A stretch of DNA of 64,000 nucleotides from DATAVB01 sp040414495 (GTDB taxonomy: Bacteria > Actinomycetota > Actinomycetes > Mycobacteriales > QHCD01): assembly GCA_040414495.1 (NCBI GenBank), contig JBEDUI010000083.1, positions 103,004 through 167,003 of the forward strand. Direction: 5' to 3'. Each line of letters opens with the position of its first letter. The first letter of the stretch is position 1. The notes under the pieces were generated by a model. That model was given only the letters and a program-made list of their open reading frames with translations. It ran no database searches and had not been told where the DNA came from. Both the position numbers and the translations under genes were made by a program. This document shows, piece by piece, positions 26,728 through 35,788 of this stretch.

Positions 26728-27806
26728 GTCGTTGCGCCCCCTTCAGCCGGTACCGTTCCCTCCCCGTTGGCCGACACCAACGCTTCGGACAGAGGCATTT
26801 CGGCGGCAACATCGTCCAGTCGAACGCAGGCCGCGGTGTGGTCGGCACGCCCACCGACCGGAAACAGGTCGGGCCGGTCGACGTCACACACGCCCGGCTG
26901 GGCCATCGGGCAGCGCGGATGGAACGGACAGCCATGCGGAATCGCCAGCAGATTAGGGATTTCCGCGCTGCGCAGCATCGCTCCCTGCTTGTTGCGGGTC
27001 AGCGTCGGGTCCGGCTCCGGGATGGCCTGCCGCAGAGCGCGCGTATAGGGATGGGCCGGTTCGTTGATAACCCGTGCTGTCGGGCCGCGCTCCACGATTC
27101 GGCCGAGGTACATCACAGCGGTTTCCCCGCCCCAGCCGAAGTATTTGGCCAGCGCGAGGTCGTGGGTGATGAAAAGAAATCCGACGTCCAGGTCGTCGCG
27201 CAGCTTGCCGAGCATGCGCAGCATGCTGATCCGGATCGATACGTCCAACATGGACGTTGCCTCATCGGCAATGATCAGCCGCGGATTCATGGTGAGCGCG
27301 CGCGCCACCGAAACCCGCTGCCGCTGACCGCCGGAAAGCTGGTGCGGGTATTTCGGCAGGAAATTGCCCGGCGGGGTCAGGTCGACCTCTTTGAGCAATT
27401 CCTCGGCCCGCTCGTGGGCCGCCCGCCGGCCCCGCACCATCCGGTGCTTGCGCATCGGCGCGACCAACGTGCTTTCCACCGTACGGGTGGGATTCAGCGA
27501 CGCATACGGGTCCTGGTGGATGTACTGCACCGCCCGGCGGTAACCGCCGCGGTCGCGCCGGCCCAGCGACGTCACATCGCGGCCGTCGAACCACACCGCG
27601 CCGTCGGTCGGTGAGTTCAGCCCGGCAGCGATACGGGCGGTCGTGGTCTTACCCGATCCGCTCTCGCCGACCAGACACACGACCCGGCCGGCGTGCAGGT
27701 CCAGGTTGACATCATCAACGGCTCGCACGTCACCGCGTTTGGTATTGAATACCTGGCCGATATTCTCCAACCGCATCAACAGCTCGCGCTGCGTGGCCTC
27801 AGACAT
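26724..27806 (-). CDS. Oligopeptide-type ABC importer 2, ATP-binding protein (OppF-like)
   Basis: 360 aa. Walker A is GESGSGKTT, the Q-loop lies in YIHQDPYASLNPT, and the signature is LSGGQRQR. Walker B reads IIADEATSMLD, with Ala in place of the usual Pro after the catalytic Glu. The oligo_HPY segment is CPFHPRCPMAQPGVC. It overlaps the preceding ATPase gene by 8 bp. Second nucleotide-binding subunit of importer 2. Confidence 0.94.
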   Translation of the reverse strand: MSEATQRELLMRLENIGQVFNTKRGDVRAVDDVNLDLHAGRVVCLVGESGSGKTTTARIAAGLNSPTDGAVWFDGRDVTSLGRRDRGGYRRAVQYIHQDPYASLNPTRTVESTLVAPMRKHRMVRGRRAAHERAEELLKEVDLTPPGNFLPKYPHQLSGGQRQRVSVARALTMNPRLIIADEATSMLDVSIRISMLRMLGKLRDDLDVGFLFITHDLALAKYFGWGGETAVMYLGRIVERGPTARVINEPAHPYTRALRQAIPEPDPTLTRNKQGAMLRSAEIPNLLAIPHGCPFHPRCPMAQPGVCDVDRPDLFPVGGRADHTAACVRLDDVAAEMPLSEALVSANGEGTVPAEGGATT

Positions 27807-28878
27807 CGGCTACCACCGGCTTCCGCTCCAAGCTCATCTCATCGGCAAAGAAACAGGCCGCATCATGCCCCGGATCGACCGGTTCCAACGGCGGTTCGTC
27901 CACCGCGCACCGTTCCTGCGCGAACGCACACCGAGGATGGAATGCGCAGCCGGCCGGCATATCGCCGAATCCCGGAGGTGAACCAGCGATCGAGAGGACC
28001 TCCAACGGGTCGCCAGTGACCGGCGGAACCGCCTTGATCAGGCCGATCGTGTAAGGGTGGCGCGGGTTGTAGAAGGTCTCGTGCACGTCGCACAGCTCGA
28101 CGATGCGACCGCCGTACATTGTGGCGACCCGGTCGGCCAGCTCGGCTGCCAGGGGCAGGTCGTGGGTTACGAAAACCATCGTGAAATGCAATTCGCTCTG
28201 CAGGCGGCGCAATACCTCCACCACAGACCGCTGGGTCAGAATGTCCAGCGCGGTAGTGGGTTCGTCGAGTACGACCAACTGTGGATCAAGCACCAACCCG
28301 AGCGCGAGCAGGACTCGCTGCCGCATTCCGCCGGACAGCTCGTGCGGATAGGCTGGCAGCACGCGTTCCGGATCCAGCTGCACCAGCTTGAGCAGCTCGG
28401 CCGCCCGCTCGTGCATCCGGGCGGAGGACATGTCCTTGCGGTGCGCCCGAATGGTCTCGACGAATTGCGCCTGAATACGCATCAACGGGTTGAGCGAATT
28501 CATCGCACCCTGATAGACCACAGAGGACTCGGCCCACCGGAAGCGCCGCAGCTCCTCCTTGCCCAGGGCCAGCACGTCCATCATTTCGCCGCTGCGCCGT
28601 CGGAATCGGATCGAGCCTTTGCTGATCACGCCGAGCTTGGGCAACATCCGCAGAATCGCCAGCGCCAATGTGGTTTTGCCACAACCGCTCTCCCCCACCA
28701 GCGCGACGCTCTCGCCTGGATAGAGATCGAGGTTGATGTCCTTTACCACCGACACGGCCGTCTTCCGGCCGGTACGGTAGTCCACCGAAAGGTCGCGGAT
28801 TTCGACCAGTGGTTCGCCGCTGTTGTGGTCGCGCGGCTCGGAGAGGATGTCTCCGGCGGGGCTAGCCATCGAGCTCAT
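27799..28878 (-). CDS. Oligopeptide-type ABC importer 2, ATP-binding protein (OppD-like)
   Basis: 359 aa. Walker A is GESGCGKTT, the signature LSGGMRQR and Walker B LVVLDEPTTALD. The oligo_HPY segment is CAFHPRCAFAQERC. The Q-loop reads VVYQGAMNSLNPL, with Gly-Ala in place of the usual Asp/Glu-Pro, a form found in a subgroup of OppD proteins. It starts with ATG 28878, behind GGGAGG, overlapping the permease stop by 4 bp. Confidence 0.94.
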   Translation of the reverse strand: MSSMASPAGDILSEPRDHNSGEPLVEIRDLSVDYRTGRKTAVSVVKDINLDLYPGESVALVGESGCGKTTLALAILRMLPKLGVISKGSIRFRRRSGEMMDVLALGKEELRRFRWAESSVVYQGAMNSLNPLMRIQAQFVETIRAHRKDMSSARMHERAAELLKLVQLDPERVLPAYPHELSGGMRQRVLLALGLVLDPQLVVLDEPTTALDILTQRSVVEVLRRLQSELHFTMVFVTHDLPLAAELADRVATMYGGRIVELCDVHETFYNPRHPYTIGLIKAVPPVTGDPLEVLSIAGSPPGFGDMPAGCAFHPRCAFAQERCAVDEPPLEPVDPGHDAACFFADEMSLERKPVVADV

Positions 28879-29801
28879 GCCTCCCGTAGCCGTGGGTTGA
28901 TGATTTCTTCAAGCGAACGCATCAACCAGATGGAGGACACCTGCAAGATGCTGATCACGATCAGCGGGCTGAGCAAGAAAAAGGCGCTGTCGGAGTTGAA
29001 GATCGCGCCCTTGGTCCACGCCTCGTTGATCATGATTCCCCAGTTGGTGCCGGACATCGGCGCCAGACCGAGCAGATAGAGACCGGCCAGAGCGTAGACG
29101 GCGCCTGTCATAGCCGTGATGAAGTTGATCAGAATATAGCTGGCCATGTTGGGCATGAGTTCCCGCACAATAATGCGGGTGGTGCCCAGGTCGACCAAAC
29201 GGGCGGCCTCGACGTACTCCCGTTCCTTCAACGACAGCACCTGCGCGCGTACCGCCCGCAACAGCGTCGGCCAGCCGAGTGCGCCGAGCAGTAACGCCAA
29301 CAGCACCGCGCTGTCCAACTGCAGATAGGCCGACAGCACCAGCAACAACGGGAACTGCGGAACGGTCAGTACGAAGTCGGTGACCTGCACGACGACCGAA
29401 TCGAAGGCGCCACCGAGGTAGGCGGCCAGCGAACCGAACGCCACGGCGATGATTGTCGACACCAACGCGGCGACCAAACCAACAACGATGACGTCCTGCC
29501 CACCGGCGATGATTTGTTTGAGTGTGTCTTTGCCCTCGAAGTCGGTGCCCAACCAGTGCGCCGAACTCGGGAATTGGTAGATGTCGTTGGTGTGGGCCTC
29601 GTTGTCCGTCTTGACGAAATACTGACCGAACAAGCCCATCAGACACAGCAGCAGGAAAACCCAGAAGCCGACGAAGCCGGTTTTGCTGCGTAGCAACGCG
29701 CGCAGGAACGACCGCACCGGCCCCGATCCACGCGTGGGTTTTACGTCGGGAATGCCGGCGGGGGCATTCGTGGCAGTGGTCGAGGCGAGAGGCTGGCTCA
29801 T
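28875..29801 (-). CDS. Oligopeptide-type ABC importer 2, permease (OppC-like)
   Basis: 308 aa. The N-terminal cytoplasmic region is followed by a first helix (GFVGFWVFLLLCLMGLFGQY). The core has HWLGTDFEGKDTLKQIIAGG and the EAA loop REYVEAARLVDLGTTRIIV. It begins right after the DppB-like stop (TAAATG). Forms the channel with the OppB-like protein. Confidence 0.94.
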   Translation of the reverse strand: MSQPLASTTATNAPAGIPDVKPTRGSGPVRSFLRALLRSKTGFVGFWVFLLLCLMGLFGQYFVKTDNEAHTNDIYQFPSSAHWLGTDFEGKDTLKQIIAGGQDVIVVGLVAALVSTIIAVAFGSLAAYLGGAFDSVVVQVTDFVLTVPQFPLLLVLSAYLQLDSAVLLALLLGALGWPTLLRAVRAQVLSLKEREYVEAARLVDLGTTRIIVRELMPNMASYILINFITAMTGAVYALAGLYLLGLAPMSGTNWGIMINEAWTKGAIFNSDSAFFLLSPLIVISILQVSSIWLMRSLEEIINPRLREA

Positions 29802-30884
29802 TTACCGCGCTCCCTCGGTACGGATACGGGGGTCAATCCGGCTCAACGACAGGTCGGCAATCAGATTGGCCAGGATGACGGCCAGCGTAAGCACCAGAAT
29901 GAACCCCTGCATGACTGGGTAATCGCGGCTGGTGATGGCGGTATAGAAGTAATAGCCGACGCCTTGGTACTTGAAGATCTGCTCCACCAGCGTCGATCCA
30001 CCGACCACGAAACCGATCGCGATCGCGAACTGGGTGAACAGCGGAAGCACCGCGTTGCGCCCGACGTACATCGTACGAATACGGCCGTCCCGCAAACCGC
30101 GGGCCTTGGCCACGGTCACGAAATCCTCATCGAGCACCTGCGTGGTCGACGATTTCATCACCAGGATCCAGCTACCGACCAACGTGATCGTATAGACCGT
30201 GACCGGCAGGGCCGCGTGATAGAGCGCGTCGCTGAAGAACGTGGCGTTGAAACCGGGTTTCACACCAGGCGAGTACGTGCCCTGAACGTCATCGACGCTG
30301 AAAAGATTCAACTCGACCCCACCGAACACCAGGATCAGGATCGCCCACACATAGTTGGGCACCGAGTGCAGGAACGAGGAGAGGTTCGTAATCAGGTGGT
30401 CGAGAAAACCGCCGCGCCGGTAGGCGATGAGAACGCCGAGCAGAACGCCGATGATGAAGGCGATGATCGTGCCAAGCCCGACGCTGAACAGCGTCCAGGG
30501 CAGGTACTTGCTGATATAGCTGGTGACAGGGGTACCCGGCGAGACGATGGACTGGCCCATGTTGCCGTGCAGCAGCCCCCAGATGTAATGCACGTACTGA
30601 CTCGGCAGCGACGAGTTTGGGTTATAGGTGAGCAGCGACGTCGCCTGCGCAATCGCGTCCTGGCGGGACAGTCCCTGCTGCATTTTGGACGCGACGAACG
30701 CGTCGACCGGGTTGCCCGGCATGAACCGCGTCAGGAAAAACGACGCGGACACGACGAGGTAAGCAGTCACCACGCTCTTGAGTACTCGACGCAGAGCGTA
30801 GCTCCGCCAAACGCGGCCGGCCCGCGACTGCGATCGTTCGCGGACTTCGACGGGCCCCGGCTCGGTTATCTCCGCAACCGCCAC
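29802..30884 (-). CDS. Oligopeptide-type ABC importer 2, permease (OppB-like)
   Basis: 360 aa. The first helix follows RSYALRRVLKSVVTAYLVV. Family features are FMPGNPVDAF, GLLHGNMGQSIVSPGTPV, the EAA loop EDFVTVAKARGLRDGRI and the C-terminal LSLSRIDPRIRTEG. GTG 30884 is preferred because GGAGGT lies 6 nt upstream; starts at 30944 or 30959 would add up to 25 unconserved residues. First gene of operon 2, so its binding protein is translated last. Confidence 0.93.
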   Translation of the reverse strand: MAVAEITEPGPVEVRERSQSRAGRVWRSYALRRVLKSVVTAYLVVSASFFLTRFMPGNPVDAFVASKMQQGLSRQDAIAQATSLLTYNPNSSLPSQYVHYIWGLLHGNMGQSIVSPGTPVTSYISKYLPWTLFSVGLGTIIAFIIGVLLGVLIAYRRGGFLDHLITNLSSFLHSVPNYVWAILILVFGGVELNLFSVDDVQGTYSPGVKPGFNATFFSDALYHAALPVTVYTITLVGSWILVMKSSTTQVLDEDFVTVAKARGLRDGRIRTMYVGRNAVLPLFTQFAIAIGFVVGGSTLVEQIFKYQGVGYYFYTAITSRDYPVMQGFILVLTLAVILANLIADLSLSRIDPRIRTEGAR

Positions 30885-31733
30885 CGCGCCACCTCCTACC
30901 TTGTCCCGACTGAGCGGGACGACGTCTGCCCGCGCTGGTGTTTGCATGATGCAGCACACTTCGTCGGGACGCTAGCAATTCCGTTCGCAAAACATGCACG
31001 TTTCTGATTCTTAACCGGGATGAGTCCGCAGTCGTGCGCACAGTAACGGATCCATCTTTTCCTGTCACCGGACGTGCCCGACCACCCGGATGCATACCTG
31101 TATAGGTTGAAACGTTGTGATTCGGCAGTCCCATCAGGACGTGGTGACCAAGTCGTGACCACTGTGGGGACTTGATCGGGCCGACGCGCAGTTGCCTGAA
31201 GCTACTGACTCCCCGCCCGTTACCCACCGATCTGCGGAGAAACCGGGCGTAGCGCGGCAGCCCACGGATGGAGTTTGCAGCCGAGGACCGACCATTTCGG
31301 ACGGTTTCCGGGCCAGGCCGGAGCGGAGCAACGTCATGCGTGCGCATGATGCCTTACCCACGCTCAGCGTCAACCCCGACCCAGACTCCCTGATGGGTCG
31401 CCCATCGAATTCCCTCGGAAGCCTGAGACTCGTGGGGGCGCGACCGACCGTGTGAATCCGGGAAAAGGAACACGGATTTTACGGAGCGGAAACAGACAGC
31501 CCGGCAGTTTCTCTGTATGACCTATCAGATACCGACCGAATCCGGCCGACCCCTTGACCATCCGCGTTCCACGATGGTTGGGTGCGCCAACCATATATCG
31601 TCTACTGAGCACAGAATCGGATCGCGGCACTCCGGCATTGGCCCCGGTCGGGCCTTTACTTCTGCGCGGCGTCCTGCTAGCGATCGGCGCCGGTTGCACG
31701 AACGGACCGGCCGATTGCGTTCCAGCGCGATGG
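30885..31733. other. Intergenic region upstream of importer operon 2
   Basis: About 850 bp without a supportable gene; frames on both strands look random. It should contain the importer 2 promoter. A perfect 8-bp inverted repeat with 5-nt loop (ATGGTTGG/CCAACCAT, 31574-31594) lies nearer the kinase-like gene and may be its terminator or an operator. Confidence 0.45.
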
Positions 31734-32837
31734 TCAGCGAAACACCGGGAACAGCGACGTCGGTTCGCGGACCTGCGCCCAGCGCTCGTACACCGCGTCG
31801 GCCAACTCACCCAGCCAGCGGGTCAACGCAGGGAGGATTTGGCTGCGATGCAAGGCATCACGCGCGGCGGCGAGCAGTTCCCAGATCCGGGCCCGGCGCC
31901 GGCGGGCCGATTCGGCGCTCTGGCCGGAGTCGTCGGCCCGGCGAATCCCGTAAACACAATCGATCAGCAGCAGCGTGCAGCCCAGCGCCACCGCTTCTTC
32001 GGACACCGCGAGCGTGTCCAGATAGGACTGTTCCATCGCCCTTCGGATCGCGGCCGGAATCAGCAGACCGTAATTCTGGAACGGGAATCGCAGGAACGGC
32101 AGATCGAACCCGACGTGCCGATAGCCAGCACCTTCAAAGTCGACCAGTACAACCCGGTTCTGGCACAGCACCATGTTGTGCGGCGTCAGGTCGGTATGAG
32201 TGAACGTACGGGCCGTCGGATCGGCCAGCATTTCGGGCAGCCTGTCGGCGGTCGCGGCTGGGACCGGCAACCCCAGTTCCGCCAGCGTCTCGCGTAATTC
32301 TGGCCAGCGCGCTAATGGCGTCTCCAGGGACGGAATCGGTCGGGCGTCGGGGGTTTCGCCGCGCGCCAGTGACGAATATCGCCCGATGAATTCCGGCTCG
32401 GCCGTCACCGTCCGGCGATGCAACGTGGCCAGCAATTCGGCGGCGCGCAGCAGCGCCTTTTCCGCCCGTACCGGATCCTCACCCATCAGCAGTTGCTCGA
32501 GGGTGGGGCCGGTACCCAGGTCGCTGAGCACGAGCACCCCGGCCGCGTCGTCGGCCGCCACAACCTCCGGCGCGATATCCAGCCCGAGCCCGCTCAGGGT
32601 CGTCAGGCCGGCATATTCCCGCCGCAGGTTGCCCAGGTCGTAGCCCCAGCCGGAGCCGCCGTGCCGACGGGTTTTCACGATCACCGATCGGCCGAGTCCA
32701 GGGACCTCCCGCTCCAACCAGACCCGCCGGACCGGGGCGAAATCACTGCCCAGGTCGGCGGTATCGGTAATCGCGACCGGGCCTCCGACCGCTGCGCCCA
32801 CGAGCCCTTCGAGGAATTCACGCTCGCGCTGATCCAT
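31734..32837 (-). CDS. Phosphotransferase family protein (APH / choline kinase-like)
   Basis: 367 aa. The Brenner motif THTDLTPHNMVL and the metal-site LVDFEGAG identify the aminoglycoside phosphotransferase/choline kinase superfamily. The N-lobe SVIVKTRRHG holds the likely ATP lysine. The substrate is not evident; resistance should not be assumed. ATG 32837 is used, since upstream residues (back to 32918) are low-complexity. It stands apart from the van cluster. Confidence 0.8.
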   Translation of the reverse strand: MDQREREFLEGLVGAAVGGPVAITDTADLGSDFAPVRRVWLEREVPGLGRSVIVKTRRHGGSGWGYDLGNLRREYAGLTTLSGLGLDIAPEVVAADDAAGVLVLSDLGTGPTLEQLLMGEDPVRAEKALLRAAELLATLHRRTVTAEPEFIGRYSSLARGETPDARPIPSLETPLARWPELRETLAELGLPVPAATADRLPEMLADPTARTFTHTDLTPHNMVLCQNRVVLVDFEGAGYRHVGFDLPFLRFPFQNYGLLIPAAIRRAMEQSYLDTLAVSEEAVALGCTLLLIDCVYGIRRADDSGQSAESARRRRARIWELLAAARDALHRSQILPALTRWLGELADAVYERWAQVREPTSLFPVFR

Positions 32838-33247
32838 CGCGCCAGCGTAGGGCGTGGCTGAGCCGTATGAATCGTCCTCGGGCGTATTGCTTACGTCCTC
32901 ACCGTCGGTCCCGCACACCGGTCGGAAGATCGCTCACGGGGGCGCCGAAACTCCGCCTCTCGGCTCTGGCCAGGCGCACTCCAGCCGACACCGGACGGAA
33001 GATCGTCAGCCGGCACGCCACATTCGGCATCGTGACCGCGCGGCCCGCACCGGCGCTCGTGCCTCCTTGGTGCTGGGCAACCAAAATTCGGCATTGTGAC
33101 TTCGTAGCCTCGGACCGGCGTTCGATCCTCCTCGGCACCGGGCACGGCACATTCGGCACCGTGCGTGGGCAGCGCGGCGTCAGGTTCGCTCCTCCGCAGC
33201 GCCGTGACCGACCAGCCACCCCGCGCCCGCTCCGCCTCGGTGTGGGG
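32838..33247. other. Intergenic region with degenerate 64/65-bp repeats
   Basis: No gene seen. The word ATTCGGCA(T/C)(C/T)GTG recurs at 33022, 33086 and 33151, within diverged 64-65 bp units that also share a CCGGCG(C/T)TCG-like segment. Immediately 3' of the DUF222/HNH gene. Confidence 0.6.
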
Positions 33248-34588
33248 TTATCCGCTGGGGAGGCCGGGTTGGTGGTGCATGGTGTTGCGGCGTGGTTGTT
33301 GCTGCGGGTCAATGATCGGCGGCGGGACGACATGTGGAATGCCTTTGAGGAAGGTGATTCGCCAGTGCTCGTGGTGCACGATCCAGTGATGGCCGTGGCA
33401 TAGCAACGCGAGGTTCTTGAGCGCGGTGGGTCCGCCGTCTGCCCAGTGTTTTACGTGATGTGTTTGGCACCAGGCGGCGGGGGCGGTGCAGCCGGGGTGT
33501 ACGCAGCCGATATCGCGCGCGACGACCGCGCGCCGAATGCCCGTCGGAATGGTTCGGGTGGCGCGGCCGATATCCAGGGGCTCGCTTTGAGATCCGAGCA
33601 CGATCGGAATAACCGCCGAGTCGCAGGCGATGCGGCGGGCAGCTTCGGCGGTGATCGCGGCTCCGGTTCCGAGCGTTCCGGTGCCAGGGCGCCGCCGCAA
33701 TGATGTGTCGTCAGATTGCTTGCCACGCAGGTCATCCAGCGCGATCGTCACCGTGACCTGGGGCTTCTCCCCGCCGACCGCGGGCAACCCGCTATCCGCC
33801 AGAGCCCGGCCGCACATCTCAACCCATGCGTCAGCCATGCGCCGGCTCCGGGACCGCGTATCGGGCTGGCCATCCTGAGCGGGCCGCGGTTGGGCAAAAG
33901 CGCCGAGCGCGGCTTGGACCGTTGCGGACGCTTCAGAATCGAGCCGGCCGCGTACATAATCCATGCCGCCCACATCACGCCGGAAAACCAACTCTCGGCG
34001 GTCCGGCTTGTCCTCATCGAGCGTGCCATCCGGATCCAACACGGCATGCAATCGTCGCGCCAGCACACGAACACGGGATGGGTCCATCTCCCGCGACTGC
34101 TCGGCCAGAAACTCCTCCGCCTCGGATCGCTCCCGCGCACCGACTGCCGGCGGGAGTTTCTTCATCGCTTGCCCGATCACCTGCACGTGCTCTGTCGATA
34201 ACACGCCCTCGGAGGCGGCGGCCGCGGTCGCCGGTAATTCTGGTTCGACGAGCTCACCGGAGACGCTCACCGAACCGACCAACTCCTGCGACGTCCGGAC
34301 CCGGGCCTTCGCTTCACCGGGCGAAAGCCGTAACCGGGCCTGCAAGAATACTTCGGTCGATAATCCAGCGTGCTGCCCAGCGATATCCCGGGTGTGAAAG
34401 TCCGCCAGCTCGCGGGAGCGAGCGAACTCCAGCAGCCGAAACACCGACTCCATCTCCTCCAACGAATCGGCCGACTCCTGAGCGGACAACCGCCACCACT
34501 CTGCCTCGACCAATCCCGTCACGACAGCACGCAACGACCCGATCAGATCCACCACGGAACGCGGGCCGATGCTCGTCGTGCTGCTCAT
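33248..34588 (-). CDS. DUF222 / 13E12-repeat family HNH endonuclease
   Basis: 446 aa. An N-terminal helical DUF222 domain (about residues 30-330) is followed by an HNH nuclease domain: GCVHPGCTAPAAWCQTHHVK, then HWADGGPT and LALLCHGHHWIVHH. Both zinc-type cysteines and the HH are present, so it is probably active. Mycobacterial relatives form the REP13E12 repeat family. The ATG at 34588 starts the DUF222 domain; the upstream open frame to 34999 covers repeats. A deleted copy lies at about 48.25-48.5 kb in the opposite orientation. Confidence 0.9.
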   Translation of the reverse strand: MSSTTSIGPRSVVDLIGSLRAVVTGLVEAEWWRLSAQESADSLEEMESVFRLLEFARSRELADFHTRDIAGQHAGLSTEVFLQARLRLSPGEAKARVRTSQELVGSVSVSGELVEPELPATAAAASEGVLSTEHVQVIGQAMKKLPPAVGARERSEAEEFLAEQSREMDPSRVRVLARRLHAVLDPDGTLDEDKPDRRELVFRRDVGGMDYVRGRLDSEASATVQAALGAFAQPRPAQDGQPDTRSRSRRMADAWVEMCGRALADSGLPAVGGEKPQVTVTIALDDLRGKQSDDTSLRRRPGTGTLGTGAAITAEAARRIACDSAVIPIVLGSQSEPLDIGRATRTIPTGIRRAVVARDIGCVHPGCTAPAAWCQTHHVKHWADGGPTALKNLALLCHGHHWIVHHEHWRITFLKGIPHVVPPPIIDPQQQPRRNTMHHQPGLPSG

Positions 34589-35009
34589 GCACAAAACTCT
34601 AGAACCACCCACCGACAAAACCGGGCGCAGAAAGCCTCCGCCAAAAGAATTACCGCCGGTCACCAACACGTCACAATCCGCGCCACATAAGCGATCCCGA
34701 AATCCCGCGACAACGCCAGCCGCCGGGATAGCGGGGCGCGAGCGCGCCAGCCGTCGAGGTGACGGCGTGACGAGTGGCTCGGTGCCCCGGAATCGCTTAT
34801 GCGGCAAGGGCGGGACCGCGTCAGTTGTCGGGATAGCGGGGCGGGAGCGCGCCAGCCGCCGGGTGGCGGCGTGACGGGTGGCGCCGGAATCGCTTATGTG
34901 GCAGGGGCTGGACCGCTCAGTTGTCAAGGTGGCAGGATCGAACCGTGTCGCCCCGACGGATGGGCGCCGTAGCAGGCAGGCCGAGGACTGAAGAGACACC
35001 GTCGATCAG
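34589..35009. other. Region upstream of the HNH gene
   Basis: No independent gene. It holds the conserved 5' flank of the HNH gene (34600-34705), also present near the deleted copy at 48.25 kb, then two tandem 105-bp repeats. Confidence 0.6.
34724..34928. repeat. 105-bp tandem repeat, two copies
   Basis: Copies start CGGGATAGCGGGGCG at 34724 and 34829. Each runs through AGCGCGCCAGCCG, a GACGGCGTGACG-like stretch and GGAATCGCTTATG(C/T)GGCA to TCAGTTGTC. The second copy is a few bases shorter. The ATCGCTTATGTGGC word also occurs, inverted, in the HNH 5' flank at about 34685 and at 48266. Confidence 0.8.
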
Positions 35010-35705
35010 CTAATACAGCCTAACGTGCTGACCTGGTTCCAATTGCCGAGCGGCCGCACCGCTACGCAGTCCGAGCGCACGATCCCCCATAACCTGCAGG
35101 TCAATCCCATTCAAGACCAGCGCCATTGCACCGTCAGGAATGCCGAGAACCGCACAATGCGCAAAAGCCCGGACCCATGGCTCGATATCAAAACGGCCGA
35201 AATGCGGAGCCACGACTATTCGAGGAAGCAGGCCCCACAATTCGAGCGCCCGACGGCCATCGATCAGCATGCCGGCTCCGATGACCACCGCCCCGGCGCT
35301 GCAACCAGCAATCACGGCCCCGCTCGCCGAAGCGGCTCGAAGCGCGGCCAGTGCGGGCGTACCGACTGTTCGTTCGTAAAGGAGCTGCGGGGATCCGCCA
35401 GTAATCAGGACAAGATCGGCCGCCGCGAGACGCTCGGTCACCGATCCCCGGTATGCATCCTGCCTAGTCGCCAGACCGGAATCGTCCAGCAGAACGTCAA
35501 CACCTTGCGTACAGAAATGAGACCGCAGTCCATCGATCTCCGCGTCATTCGGCTCCGGCAACGCGGTCTGCATAACCACGGCAGAAAGCGGTTTTGCTAA
35601 ATTCGGCCGTCGTGCGCGCGCCAAAATCGCGGCCTCGTGCGGGGCCGGCGACGTGCTGTAGAGAAATAACGGACCAAGCACGACGCTGATATTAGCCGGG
35701 CACAT
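35010..35705 (-). CDS. Peptidase S51 family protein (cyanophycinase / dipeptidase E-like)
   Basis: 231 aa class I glutamine amidotransferase-like fold. The nucleophile elbow GCSAGAVVIG carries the catalytic serine, preceded by ADLVLITGGSPQLLYE. Relatives cleave Asp-containing dipeptides or cyanophycin; which applies here is not decided. ATG 35705 is preferred over a start at 35765, as family similarity begins at SVVLGPLFL. Single gene, with no cyanophycin synthetase nearby. Confidence 0.8.
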   Translation of the reverse strand: MCPANISVVLGPLFLYSTSPAPHEAAILARARRPNLAKPLSAVVMQTALPEPNDAEIDGLRSHFCTQGVDVLLDDSGLATRQDAYRGSVTERLAAADLVLITGGSPQLLYERTVGTPALAALRAASASGAVIAGCSAGAVVIGAGMLIDGRRALELWGLLPRIVVAPHFGRFDIEPWVRAFAHCAVLGIPDGAMALVLNGIDLQVMGDRALGLRSGAAARQLEPGQHVRLY

Positions 35706-35788
35706 TCGCCCATTACATCCCCGAGCGAACGTGCCCGACCAAATAACTCCCGCAGCCTCGGGCATCGAAGCGTACGACGGCGAATCGC

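Noticed and set aside
31100..31125. GAAACGTT-containing stretch as a LacI site upstream of importer 2
   Set aside because: Symmetry is limited to AACGTT; too weak compared with the importer 1 and 3 sites.
31734..32837. APH-like kinase as an aminoglycoside resistance gene
   Set aside because: The Brenner motif only shows the superfamily; no resistance context and many members phosphorylate other substrates.
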